Source: Stromatinia cepivora (Eukaryota > Ascomycota > Leotiomycetes > Helotiales > Sclerotiniaceae). Taken from it: 64,000 bases of DNA. Position 1 is the first letter of the stretch, and each line of letters begins with the position of its first letter. Shown piece by piece: positions 1-12,241 of this stretch. The notes under the pieces were generated by a model that worked only from the letters and a program-made list of their open reading frames with translations, made no database searches and was not told the origin of the DNA. Made by a program: the position numbers and the translations under genes. The stretch covers positions 868,001-932,000 of the forward strand of contig RCTD01000019.1 in assembly GCA_014898415.1 (NCBI GenBank). Direction: 5' to 3'.

Positions 1-39
1 CACATTTGAATTGAAGATACAATAAAGAAGAAAAGAAAA

Positions 40-1264
40 ATGGTGCTTATTTGTCCCCGAATCCATTTCTTCGAGATCAATGATCAACCCTGGTAAGTTG
101 CCCTTGCAACAGCTCAAGACAAGCTCTCCAGGCTCCCCACGTCTATTATACCTGCTCCTATCCTTTCACTTCTCATCTCTCCTCTCAACTAACACCAACC
201 CCCTCATCCAGGTTCCCTCAATACCTTCGCGAAAAAGTCCAATCCTGTCTAACCCTCTGCTGGACCTTCCGCGTTCCCATTATCCAACCCTCTTCCCCCG
301 CCCAACTAGTCGCCGCAACCCTTTCTCGAACCCTCTCAGACAAAGTTACATCCTACACTTATGTAGATTTTTGCGCCGGGGCCGGTGGTCCCACGCCTTA
401 TATTGAGTTGTACATGAATGCGCAATTGAACTCCTCAGCCTCTGCCTCTTCCTCCTCCAACCCATCAAAATCCTCATCAATAGCCACGCACGAAGCATCC
501 TACGCCGAAGTTGCAGCCGCGCCAAAAGACGAAATCAATGGACTTAAACAGCGGTCATCGCATCCTGTTAATGCGGATGATAACCATGCAAAAGTACAAT
601 TTGTATTAACAGATTTACATCCACATATACCCGATTGGACGGAGGCTTCGAAACGCAGCGAGAATCTTCGTTTTATTTCAGAATCTGTCGATGCAGCGAA
701 TGCGCCGAGAGATTTATTGAAGAACGTTGCGAAAAATACATTGAAGAATTTCAATGGTGTCAATGGAGAGGCAAAGGTGTTTAGATTGTATAATCTAGCC
801 TTTCATCATTTTGATGACGAGCTGGGAAGTAAAATATTGAAGAACACGGTTGAGACTGCTGATGGTTATGGGTATGTTTCCTTCTTTTTGCTACCTCTTT
901 TCCCTTATATCTATCCATATTATATCAAACTAACACACACGCCAGTATATTCGAACTCCAAGAACGCACTCTCTCCTCCCTAATCACCATGTTCGCCATG
1001 GGTATAATGATTCTCGGCATAACACCATTTTATTTCTGGCGTTCACCAGGCCATCTATTTTTCACGTATATCGTACCGATTATCCCTTTCGTATTGGTGT
1101 TTGATGGGATTATTAGTTCGTTGAGGACGAGGAGCGCGGAGGAGGTGGAGGCGTTGATGAGGAGGAGTGGGGTTGATACGCAGGGGTGGAAGGTGTTGAG
1201 TGGGAGGGAGAGACATACCTGGCCGACGGGTTATATGACTTGGGTTATGGGGATTAAGGAGTAA
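40..1264 (+). CDS. SAM-methyltransferase-like membrane protein, conserved fungal hypothetical
   Basis: Three exons are proposed: 40-92, 212-871 and 946-1264, giving 343 aa. Intron 1 (93-211) starts GTAAGT and ends CAG. Intron 2 (872-945) starts GTATGT, has a CTAAC branch site and ends CAG. Splicing restores one frame from the ATG at 40, and residues join smoothly across both junctions (QPW|FPQY and DGYG|IFELQ). Residues about 69-80 read VDFCAGAGGPTP, which resembles the glycine-rich SAM-binding motif I of class I methyltransferases; LTDLHPH further on fits a following acidic-strand motif. A serine-rich stretch lies between them. Exon 3 carries two hydrophobic segments (about residues 253-270 and 274-295), so the product is probably membrane anchored. 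It converges on the rad4-like gene. The substrate is unknown, and the methyltransferase role is inferred from the motif alone. From memory, similar proteins of unknown function occur in many Pezizomycotina. Confidence 0.8.
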
Positions 1265-1536
1265 AGGGTGTGAGCGGAGTTGGAGTGTATAAGTAGGTCA
1301 TTTGGTTTCTTGGTAACAAAAAGCGGATGAGATGGAATATGTCAATGAGCCTTTGATGCCTGGAGTCATTTGCTTCACACTAATTGAGACTTCGAAGCTC
1401 GCTGCTAGAATCAATGGACTTCATTCAGTGGAAATGAGGCTTATAGGGATACATATGAATTGTAATCAGGAGATGTAATATGGTTAGATAAAAGTAACGA
1501 ATGTATTATTTATCTTGCTTATCCTTATATATAACG
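1265..1536. other. Convergent 3' intergenic spacer
   Basis: These 272 bp separate the stop codons of two convergent genes and must hold both 3' UTRs. I see no reading frame or repeat here. Base composition is ordinary, unlike the AT-rich block further right. Confidence 0.6.
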
Positions 1537-4123
1537 CTATTCTGGAATGAATCCCCCACCCATATCATCATCATACTCATCATCCGTATATGTATCGCTC
1601 AACTCACTACTTGCATCACTCTCCATATTTTCATCTTCTTTCACGAATCCGCCTTCTTCCCCTTCATCCGCGTCCACGTTGTCTTTCACGAATCCACCTT
1701 CTTCTGGTTCAACCCCCCCCTCATCCTCATCCTCATCCCCCCCATCATTCCCACGCTCTTCGCCCTCCCTCCCATTATCCCCATCCTCCTCATCAACAAA
1801 ATACCCATCCACCCTCTCCTTAACCGTCAAAGCCAGCAACCACCTCCTCCAAACCCTCAGTACCCTTTCCCTCCTCTCCTCTTCCATCTCTCTCTCCCTC
1901 TCTTCCCTTATTCCCTCCACCACCGCCTCAACCGCCTCCCCATACTCTTTCGCTACCACAATCCCCCTTAGAACCGCCGTTCCATGTCTTCCCTTAAATT
2001 CAAATCCCGTCAACGCAGCCGCAAAATCTACCCCCAATAATTTCGCCGCATAAACTGATTCTGGAGCTAATATATGAATACCACCTTCCGGAATCATAGA
2101 GGGAACATATATATCTATATTCCCAAATGAATTTTTGGGGACGCGGCCATTTACTATAGGAGGTGGGATGAAGAGTTCTGTTTGAGATTGAGTATAAAGA
2201 TTTGTGCCTGATCTTTCTTCGTTTTCCTCTTCGTCTGCAGAATCGTTGTTTTTTCTTGTGTTTCTGGAGGGTACGATCTTTGCGGGCTGTTCGCCCATTT
2301 TGATTTCTCGTCCAAGCCGATACCATGCATCTGCACTCTTGCAAACATGGACGTCTTTCCGTCGATATACATTTTCCAATTTCTTGCTTCCACCACTCGC
2401 ACTCGCAGTACCAGTAGCAATCTTTCCACTCTCCCTTTCTGCAACAATAACTTCGTTCCTACGTAAATGACGCTCAAGTGCATAAACAGGATGATCCTTA
2501 AAATCCTGCACATTTTTCGGCATTGGTTCTCGTCCCTCCAGTGCCGCCAATTCCCCGTCTTCAATCTGTTCCACATCGGTCTTCCAACCACGAGCATAAT
2601 GAGAAAGGACTTTACCCCACCATTTTTGTCCACCAGGAACGGATTCAACGCGTTGCTTGCGAGTTTTAGAATTAGGAGCTTTAGCGTAACGACGGGTTAC
2701 GTCGCGAGCGGAGGAATCGGCGTAGAATGCAAGGACGTAGGAGAGAGCATTTTCTTTGTCTGTTAGGGGTGGCTCAAAGGAGCGGGGTTTGGAGATTGTT
2801 TCTGTGACGAGAGGATCGATGGGAATCCATTTTTGGTGGGCGGAGTCGAGGACTTCGAGCCAAAAGATTGGGAAAGGGGATTCACGGATGGGTTTTGCTT
2901 TTGAGGTTGGTGGGGGTAAGGGTGCAGATGGTATTTGGGGTAGATGGTAAGAGGAAGCTCCTGGATGTCCGAGGCGGCTGCGTGGATTAGAAAGGAGGGT
3001 TGAGGTGCTGGGGCTCGGTGATGGAATGGGTCGCGGGGGGATGATCGGTTTTGTTTTAGGTTTGGGTGGTTTGGGCATGGATGGACCACCGGTGGTGAAA
3101 GATAGGGGCTGTAGTGAACAGACCAGGCGAGTTTCAACATCTGCGCTTCGTAATAATGCACAAAATAGTTGTGCTCCTACATCTCTCGAGCCTTTTAGCT
3201 CCGTTGCCGCTTTCCTAAAATCCGCCTTTTCATACGAAGAATCGGCATCATCAGGCAATTTATACTATTCATCTCCCCGTTAGGACTGGTATCATCTATG
3301 AACGTGAGAGACCTACATTTTTAATATCATCTTCATCATCCGCCCACAAAGCTCTTCTCATCCCCCTCTTCGTAATTTGGAACTTAGTTCTCCACAAAAC
3401 AGCCACCATTTCCAAACCCCTCTTCAACGAATCCGCTTGACTAAACTGTGATAAATCCTTCCTAGGTCTCAGGAATGACAACATCTTCTTATTCAAAAGT
3501 GGTCTAAGAGAATCCTGAACTACGGGATCATTACACCATTCATTTCTCCTATCAACATGTGATAATAAACATAAAAGATGTAATTTATGAATCTCTAATC
3601 GGAGTACCTTATCCCCTTGAGTTAGAGCTTTACGTCTAGGAGTAGTGGGTTGACGTTGAGGTGCTGGTCTAGTGAGGGTTAATTCTAAATCTCCCGAGGG
3701 TTCATCATCTTTCGTGTTGAAATTAATGTTTTCCCAATCAATTTCAATATCTGCATCGCTTTCGTCGGTCTCTTCATCTGAATCTCTATATGCAGTTTGT
3801 TGAGGTATTCTAGTATCATCATCTTCATCTTCACCATTGAGACTCTTTGATGCCGTGATAACATCCTCAAATTCCACATCTTCATCTTCCTCATCTTCCG
3901 CTTTGTCATGTGACCCCACCACAGGAGCTTTCGACGGTCCTGATTCTGATGCAAGAGCTGCGGCACCTCGTAAACCAATTCTTCGTTTCTTCAAAGGTCT
4001 TTCAGGAACTTCTAATTGGGCCGGTATGGCTTCTACCAACATATCTCGATATACATCTGGGACAGCATTCTGACTCGTCGCTTTCCCTTTCCCCTTTGGT
4101 CTTCCCCTCGTTTTCGGAGGCAT
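1537..4123 (-). CDS. rad4: Rad4/XPC-type DNA damage recognition protein (nucleotide excision repair)
   Basis: Two exons on the minus strand, 4123-3317 and 3264-1537, give about 844 aa. The single 52-bp intron (3316-3265) starts GTAGGT, contains CCTAAC and ends TAG. Splicing joins DDIKN to YKLPDDADSSYEKADF in phase 0. Rad4/XPC binds helix-distorting lesions with a Rad23 partner and opens the duplex for the repair machinery. The N-terminus is basic and acidic-rich (PPKTRGRPKGKGK, then Asp/Glu runs), as expected for a nuclear protein. The disrupted transglutaminase fold is visible at about residues 299-324 (GAQLFCALLRSADVETRLV) and 400-421 (PIFWLEVLDSAHQKWIPIDP). The three beta-hairpin domains follow: BHD1 from about residue 516 (HPVYALERHLRRNEVI), BHD2 (DVHVCKSADAWYRLGREI) and BHD3 (GNIDIYVPSMIPEGGIHI). 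The C-terminus is acidic. It has no in-frame stop and no RIP bias. Confidence 0.93.
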
Positions 4124-4784
4124 TTTTCTTTTTCTACTATCGTGATCCGGATTCCAGATGCTGGGATTTTTTCCGTTTCTATACTATTTTCCACTATCTC
4201 ATCGTCTGGGAAAGAACGACTCAAGAACTTGCTTGGTGACACCTGGATCTAATTTCGTCGTGATGCCTGTTGGCCCCATTAATAATACTTGTTGATTGAA
4301 CGAATACTTAGGAAACTTCGATATTGATTAATAAGCAAGCACCAAGGCAGGTGTGCACATATCAAAAACAAGGATCTCCCTTTTTGAACTTACGTGTGCT
4401 CGTACTTTCGGATTCCATCACATGGTGTTTATTTATGTTTATTCGCGATTGCGTATTGATATTTCGAATTCCATGGAGTTGGAGTTATTGACGACTATTC
4501 CTTTTGAATCGTGGATGTATTGATATTATATCACACCACAGTTGACCCATTCATCCGCTACCAAGAGAGTATATGGGCTGCTCTCTACCCCACAATTTGC
4601 TTGTCATAGGCGCCCCGTGCGGGCATGTGCTAGCGCCTGGGCGCTCTCATATAGACCTCAACACGACCCATAGATTCCAATAATCAATCATAATGAGAAA
4701 CAACCACCTCGAGGACGACTATACTATTCGAAGGATATCCAGATACTAATTTTGAAGTCTAAAGTCCCCACTGTCCCTAAAAGG
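4124..4784. promoter_or_regulatory. Divergent intergenic region between rad4 and the F-box gene
   Basis: This 661-bp gap separates divergently transcribed genes and should hold both promoters and 5' UTRs. A perfect inverted repeat, AGCGCC-TG-GGCGCT, sits at 4632-4645 within a short GC-rich patch (about 4610-4645). It could be a regulator binding site, but nothing proves that. I see no confident TATA box and no extra coding exon. The frame upstream of 4785 stays open for about 95 bp but has no in-frame ATG. Confidence 0.4.
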
Positions 4785-6390
4785 ATGCTACTGTTACATC
4801 TCCCTGTTGAGCTCGTCCAAGAGATTCTGCTCGAGGCTGTACTCGTTCGCTCAACAAGAAGAGCTTTAACACTCAGGCTAGTATGCAGTGAGTTTGGTCT
4901 CTGTTTCTTCCCACTCCTTAAATCTATCAACCGCTGACAAATATTCAGAGCGATTCTCTCAGGAAGTTCAATTTATACTTTTCCAACGACAGCTATTGGA
5001 CAATTGTGTTGTACGTCGCGTCAGGCGACTGGAATGGAATCATTGTGAATCCGGCAAATTCTGGCATTCGTACTTTGTTTATCGTGTTCTAAACACTGAA
5101 AGCCCTTCTCGTGTCAACTCCCATGTGATAAGCCGCATGCGCATGCTTGCGGAACGTATCTGTGAGGAGAATGACACCGACCTAAAAACGACAATTGAAG
5201 CTCTCTGTTGGCCAGCGATGTACGCGGGATACACCTCCTCCAATAGCAATAAACGATTTAAAAGATTGCCGTGCAAGCTTGAGCCGGATCTTTTGAGCGC
5301 TGCGGCCTATCTTGATATTGTTCCCATGACGAGAAGGCTACTTCAAGCTGATGATTGCTTCAAAGGCAAGCATGCTCTTTTCTTGTCTTCACCTATAATT
5401 CTCGCCACGGTAAGAATATTCTTTAACCTCAGACTCCAATGTTCATTTCCAATTAGGCGCCTTCTTATCAACAGTTTCTCCCCTCATTCCCTCCAAGGCT
5501 TTTGATTAAAAGTAGTTGCTAACTCTTTGCCGTTATAGTTGGCAGGAAACACACATATACTTGAACTTTTCCAAGACTATTTTCAGCAACACTTACCTGA
5601 ATTTCAAGGACTCGTTACTCAAACAAGTTGGGATCAAAAAATGAGATTCAGAGCTGAACAAGAATTGATCAAAGGTGCCGCAATGCGAGGCGATCTAGAA
5701 TTATTGCGTTCGATTATATATCCTACCAATGGAAGTCGGATAATTGGGCCTATGGGTAGGAACACAACCAGGGCGGTCTTTCGAGCTCAATGTAGTACAC
5801 ATAGCCTGGAAGTATACAAATATCTTGGAGAGTTACTTGGAAGGGAGGGCAATGCCACTGCGGGTGTTTATGTGCTTGGAAAACACGCTGGACTAGGCAA
5901 CATTGAAATGGTTCGATTTCTCCTCGATTCAGGCACTGACATCCGCGGGATTCCATCCTACGTACCACTGGTTGAAGCTTGCCGTCGAGGACAAGAAAAA
6001 ATCGTAGATCTCCTACTAGAACGGGGCGCTAAACCAGATTTTCCTCTCATTATCACAACCCCCGAACTAGAGGCCTGGAGAGATGGGCTCAGTCCTGAGT
6101 TTTGGAGTTATGAGGAGCAGCTTGATAGTGCGATCGGTATGGCAGCTAAGGCGGGGAGTCTATCCATTATTCAAAAGCTGATCAATCACGGTGCTGATTT
6201 GAGCCATCCGACGATCGGGGATGTTGCATTAGGCTATGCGGTTACATACGAATATACGGAAATAGTGAGATTTCTTCTCAGATCGGGTGCTATATCGTCA
6301 TACGCTAGACGACGCAGTTTAAAAAATGCAGACAAGGATGGACTTAAGTCTATGGTGGAGTTGCTGGAAAATGAATATTCCAGACTGTGA
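4785..6390 (+). CDS. F-box and ankyrin repeat protein
   Basis: Three exons, 4785-4887, 4949-5409 and 5539-6390, give 471 aa. Intron 1 (4888-4948) is GTGAGT...CAG. Intron 2 (5410-5538) is GTAAGA...TAG with a GCTAAC branch site. The start was chosen because MLLLHLPVELVQEILLEAV is a typical F-box N-terminus (LPxELxxEIL) and no in-frame ATG lies upstream. The C-terminal half carries degenerate ankyrin repeats, for example GNIEMVRFLLDSGTDIRG, GQEKIVDLLLERGAKPD, GSLSIIQKLINHGADLS and TEIVRFLLRSGA. F-box proteins normally recruit substrates to SCF ubiquitin ligases through Skp1, with ankyrin repeats binding the target; that role is inferred from the architecture and the target is unknown. It is the last host gene before the transposon block and shows no RIP damage. 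Confidence 0.82.
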
Positions 6391-9055
6391 GGTTAACAGG
6401 GCATTCAAGGGCTCTGAGACATTCTGAGTACTTAGAAGAGTACACATCTTCTTTCTTCATGCGGCAGTCTAGATCAGAAGCTATTTGAACCTTCCGGTAT
6501 TTGAAAAGCTGTCTTTCTCTGACAATAGTTTAGTTGTCTAATTTAATTTACGAAGTTACACAAATTCAGTATTTAAATAGCATCATAATTTCAAAGGCCT
6601 CAATGATTTAATCTAGTTCAATATGTAATTCCTAATTGTCTGACTGCAATCGGGGCATTGAATGAAACACCTTTGTCGACCGGAATGATTTTATATCATG
6701 GTTTCATGGGATGAAATTACGATGTTCTTAAATTAGGTTTTTATATTATAGATTTAACATTGAAGGAGATTATAAGGATTTCGATGTTGTAAAGATTAAT
6801 AAATTAATAGTAAATACCTTGAATAACAATTTTTTAACTTTCGATACCTCGTATAAAAACTTGTAATACTATTTTTGATCTCGTTTACAATATTACTAGT
6901 TCTGTTACGGTTTGAAGGATTAGATATACGGATCGTACTGATCGGGCCTCGAACGGCTAGTACTTGAGATTGATTATATATTTGTATCTAATATCTATAA
7001 TGTCTCCGAAACTATCGATCCCTCGATTATCAATTATAGATCCTAAAGAATAATTGAATCTTGATTTATCAGCTCTTTATAACAATTGATTACAAATTCA
7101 AACTCAATTCTATTCGAATTCTTAAATAAATCAGATTTAAATTTCGAAATATATATATATATATATATTTAATAAATATTAAGAATATTAATTGAACTAA
7201 ATCCAATAATATAATTTTGAAGATTCTAATTTTAATAATTATAAAGTTATTAATTATTGAAATTGAAAAGATTAAAAAATTTAAAAAGAAAGAATCGATA
7301 AAATATAATATTATAATTCTAATATATATATTATTGTTGTATTTTAATAAATATCATTTTAATTATTTAAAAATATTAATTGGAAAAAGAAATCAATATT
7401 TATAATAAAATAATAATTTTCTAATAAATTAAAAGAAATTTTTTATTTTTGTTATATTTTTTATTAAAAAACAATTAAATTATATTTTAAAAAAGGAACT
7501 CTTTATTATTCTTTATTAAAATAATATAATAGTATTATTAAAAAAAATTGAAATTTCATTCCAGAGTTAGTATTAATATACAAAGGACGATTCGAAAAGG
7601 AATGCGATTATAAAGTCTTATAGAGTATTAGTACTATAATACGCCGTAATTCAATCTTTCGAATCGATCCCTGAAAATTAATACTTAATTAGGCTACAAA
7701 AAGTTTATTCAAACCCTATAGTTTTATTCGATTAGAATTAGAGTTAAATGAAACTCATCACATACTAATTCTTATAGGCTCGCTTAGCCTTAGTTAGATG
7801 GTCCGGGTGTAAAATTATAGGCCTTTTATAGTGCTAATAGTCTATAACACTCTATAGTCGTATCTCTTTTCGAATCATTCTCTATAGAAGATTGACGATT
7901 ATAAAAAATTTCATTACATAATCATACAATCATTATAATTATTATAATATTTGAAATAAAGAACTTTTATTCGAATTAAAAATATTACAAAATTAAATTA
8001 TAAATTAAAATTTCGATGAAATTCGATGAAATTCGAATTTCAAGTACTATTATTATATTTTAAAATTTATAAAAAATTAGAAAAAGTATAAAATAAAACT
8101 TTAGAACTCTTATAGAATGATTTTATTTATATCATTTTTTGTATACTAAAAATAAAACTATATACTATTCTATTATTAGCTTTTTATTATTAATGAATAA
8201 TTTTATTTATAACTTTATTAACTTTAGTTTCTATATTATCTCTATTAGTTTATTTCCGATTATACTCTCTTATAGTTTATAATCTTTAATCATTTGAAAT
8301 TTTAATTTTATAAAATTATAATACTTAGTATTGAAATCTTTTGAAATTTTATAAAAAAGTAAATATTATATTAGAAGATTCATTATTTTTTTTGGATTAT
8401 TATATAAATATATAATCGAAGATTAAATGCTTTTTGTAATGTTTTTTAATTAATAAAAAATATTTTTTGGTTTTATTAAAATTTAAGATTATTATTAAAA
8501 GTTGAATTGATTGATAAAAAAATTTAATTGTTGTTTTCAAATAATAATTGATTTATAAAAGGTTTTATTCAATTTTTTAATTATAAATTTAAAGCTTTCT
8601 ATTTAGTTTTAATATTATAAGTAATTAAACTTTTTATTCGAGTTTTTTAACAAGAAAAAAGAAAATTATACTTTTCAATTAATATTGAATCAAATAAAGA
8701 ATTTAATTTATAAACATTTTTGAAAAACGAAAATATTAATAAATCAAATGATTATAATATATATAATAGTAAAAATAAAAATAAATATTATTCTTTAAGT
8801 ATTCAAATATAAATTTTATAGTTTTATAACTTTTATATTTATTTAATATAAATGATTTAGTTTTTTTAATCCGAGAAATGATAGTTTTAGAAATAAACAT
8901 TTTTTTTTAGTTATTTAAGATTTATAATATCGATTATTTATTTATTTTTTATAGTAGTAAAATTGTAACTTTTATATAAATCAAAATTTGTGGAAAACTA
9001 TTATTATTGAATATTTTTATTTTTATATATAATAAATGATTTAAGTGATTGTTTT
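6391..9055. other. AT-rich gene-free stretch, decayed repeat DNA
   Basis: No host gene is visible. Composition changes to strongly AT-rich by about 6.6-6.8 kb. A TGTTACGG start at 6903-6910, followed by a relatively GC-rich patch to about 7,000, could be the edge of a decayed LTR, but I found no partner copy. An (AT)n run lies at about 7150-7168. A patch at about 7,560-7,910 is less AT-rich than its surroundings (for example GGCTCGCTTAGCC near 7778) and matches nothing else that I recognise here. The small open frames are low-complexity Ile/Lys/Asn strings and are not called as genes. Confidence 0.5.
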
Positions 9056-9187
9056 TATTAGATATCACGTATGTAAGAGTGATAAACCTTATAATGAGAA
9101 AGTAGTGGCTTGGAGACTATAATATAATAAACAAGTATGAAGTTATAATAGTAAAAGTAGAGTTGTAAAATGATATTATATTATATA
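9056..9187 (+). repeat. 402-bp tandem repeat, copy 1, left part
   Basis: This 132-bp piece matches the start of copy 2 at 16505 (GATCACGTAT, AGTAGTGG, TATGAAGTTATAATA in the same order). Gypsy K interrupts the repeat at 9188, and copy 1 resumes at 16235. Joined across the insertion, copy 1 is 402 bp, the same length as copy 2. Confidence 0.75.
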
Positions 9188-9469
9188 TGTCACGAATCGT
9201 GAACCACAGGAGGCTAACCACGTGATACCTCTTATCTCCTATATCAATTTATGAGCTGATCATCTATACGCATGCATTACGAATTATACGATTTAGTATG
9301 GTAAAATGGTAACCTTAATAATGCTTATATACAATCCTGCAACCCACAAATGGGTATTTGTATATATATATCTAATTGCTTCTTACGAGTTATAATTCTT
9401 TAGTTATAGATTTTAAAGAATATAATTAACCCTATTTATTCAGTTCTATTATAGCTTTTATGCGTTATA
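9188..9469 (+). repeat. Gypsy K 5' LTR
   Basis: The LTR starts TGTCACGAATCGTG and ends GCGTTATA, where the 3' copy ends GCGTCACA. The outer (left) end is hardly mutated compared with the 3' LTR copy, while the inner end is RIP-mutated. Confidence 0.92.
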
Positions 9470-10688
9470 TTATCTACAATTCATTTACAAGCGTCCGGTC
9501 ATTTGGTGGTCTTCCAAATAATACTTTATTTTAATAATATCTTTTTAAATGAACTTTTACGAATGTTATATCTAGAGGAAGAAGATTTATTCTGATCTAA
9601 TCGATGAAGATAAATCCCTTTAGAAGTGTACCATCACTTTCATAATACAACGAACTCCTTTTCCTGTATGCTCCGAATTCTCGAAAGTATATTCTAAGGA
9701 ATTTTTTTCTTCTCCTCAATTATTTCAATAATCTTTCGAAAAAAATATGAATACAGGATTGGATAACATTATTATTGGAAGAAAAAAAACTGATAAAGAG
9801 AAGATTCCAATATATAAAATCAATGTTCTCAATAGTTCAATCATTCTTTCCGAATCATCATTATAATTATAAGATCTTTATATAATGATTATAAATTTGA
9901 AAAAGGAGAATCAATAATTGAAAATTATAATAACAACAAACTCTGTAATAATACAATTTTCTTCTGAATCCTAAATAATATTTATATAGATATTCAGGTT
10001 AATAATAATATCTAGGATTCCTTTTATTCTTTCAATCAAAATTCAAGGACCTTTATTCAAACAAACCTAAAGATCTCAAAATTAGAAAAAGAAAACTTCG
10101 ATCAAATAATCTGATCACCCAAAGCCCTCCAAGGATTCTCCTTCCCTTTCAAGAAATAACAATCTATTTAATAATCAGGAATCTCTTTATTCAAAAAACC
10201 GACCTAATTGATCAAGATTATATTCCTATATCAATTACAATTTGCAATAAGATATATATATATCAAAACCTATAAATCTTATTACTAAACTTAACGATGG
10301 TATTGAATTTAAAGCTAATTTATGGCAATTATTAATTATAGAACAATTCGAATTATATACTATATCATTTAAGAATGAAACGTAATGTTGTGTATATATA
10401 ATCAACTAAACCGAATCGGAAGCACAAACACATTGTTATACTTTTTATATATGAATGCCCCGATTCACAGTATTCGAATTGATCGAATAATTTGCAATGA
10501 TCTATCGGAACCCGGTTGAAATCGATAATGCTTGTTTTCAATACAAGATATGAATTATACCTAATATAATTCGATATAGCAATTTCCTAGAATAATATAG
10601 GAAATTCAGATTATTTGTTATTCAAATAGAGATTATCGATAATAAAATTCTATTCAAGAATCTTGAATAAAAGATTTCCGATTTTCTT

Positions 10689-11069
10689 TTGCAAATGGTA
10701 ATAATACCCATCAAGGATTGTAAGATTATAAAAAAACTCGTAAATATATTTATTAAAATAAATCAAAACGAAGTTTCATTACAAAAACAAAACCGATACC
10801 ATATTGATCAAGAAGTTTCTATAACTATTCACAAACTAACAGCTATTATGAATCCTTTACAATTCTTTCAGAATTTTAATAATTCCAATTTTGAAACCTT
10901 TACATTCCCGAAACCATTTCTATCCCGGAATACCCCTCCCGGATATACCGGCCCTATTGTATCCAATAATTATTCGAACTTCAAATGCTCATTACCCTTT
11001 TCCTTTTCTAAAGTAGTATATATATTGATACTTTATATCAATAACTTCAATAAAATCGAGATAATATAA
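10689..11069 (+). pseudogene. Gypsy K gag remnant
   Basis: This is an open stretch of 126 codons in the position expected for gag, between the 5' LTR and reverse transcriptase. It contains FPKPFLSRNTPPGYTGP and has no recognisable zinc knuckle. The assignment rests mainly on position. The reading frame before and after it is broken by RIP stops. Confidence 0.45.
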
Positions 11070-12241
11070 AAAAAAGCAAAAGAATTCGAAGAATATTGGA
11101 ATGCCAAAAAAGACTTCAATCCAAAAGCTACAATTGAAATTATATAGAATACTTATTTAGAAAAAGAAAAGCATTTAAAATCAAATATTTAAATTTTATT
11201 TCTATTCTAAATGTTATACAGGATATAAGATTTCTTGATCTAATTAAATTTATAAAAAAAAAAGTATTCATCTTTTCCTATAATCTTTCGAAAAATAATT
11301 ATATTTATCGATCAAAAGTATTTATTGATTTTAAAACAAATAAATTCGTTTTTATTAATATTATATTTTTTACTTGTTTATTTCTTATATTTAAATCTAG
11401 AATTATATTATTTGAAATTTCAATTGAAGTTAAAGAATATAATAATATACAAGATTATATTATTACCTATTTTATATTCCTTAATTTAACGGTCGATAAT
11501 TATAAACAATCTTTTGTCCCTTTTTTTATTATTGAATTAAGAAGTTATAATATTATTTTAAATAGATTTTGATTATTAAAGATTCGAATAAAGTTTGATT
11601 GTTTTAATAGATATTTTGAATAATCTAAAAAGAAATCCTGTATTATCTTTTATTCGAATAATCTCCTCGTTATTTAATTATCCTTTCGCAAATAGAAGAT
11701 CAATCGATTAATTCAATAAGATATTGATTAATGAAATGATTAATTCAAAGAATATTGAAATCAAAGAGATTCATAATTGAATAGATCAATTACAATTAAT
11801 GATATATAATAAGAACCTTCAAATATAAATATAATATAAACTTTTATTGAAAAAAAAGAAATCTTGATTCCTTTCAAATTCAATCCACCTTTTTTTTAAC
11901 CAATCATATCATTATTATAGATTTATAAATGCCTTTCCCATATATCATCCGAAATCCTTGATCTATATATATTCAAATCTGATAAATTCCAATTAGAATA
12001 CAAAAAAGATAAACAAATTGAATTCTTTACTATTATTTTGAAAGAATTTGATGATATAATAAACTTCTAATAGAACAAACAATATACAAAAAAAAAAGTA
12101 TTGATTATTTTAATCAAATTCAAGAATACAAAAGTTCAAAAGAAATTCGATTAAGTATTAACCGAAATCGATTCAGAATCTGAAATATTATCTGAATATC
12201 GATAATATCATCAAGTCTTTTTCAAATATGAATCAAATATT

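Noticed and set aside
408..983. Single-exon gene at 408-983
   Set aside because: The frame is open upstream to 212 and continues the protein motif; it is the middle exon of the three-exon gene at 40-1264, and its last part is intron.
7217..7405. Small open frame of Ile/Lys strings, and many like it (for example 35492-35692, 34925-35146, 53027-53362)
   Set aside because: Low-complexity codons expected by chance in AT-rich DNA, or shadows of a degraded transposon frame on the other strand.
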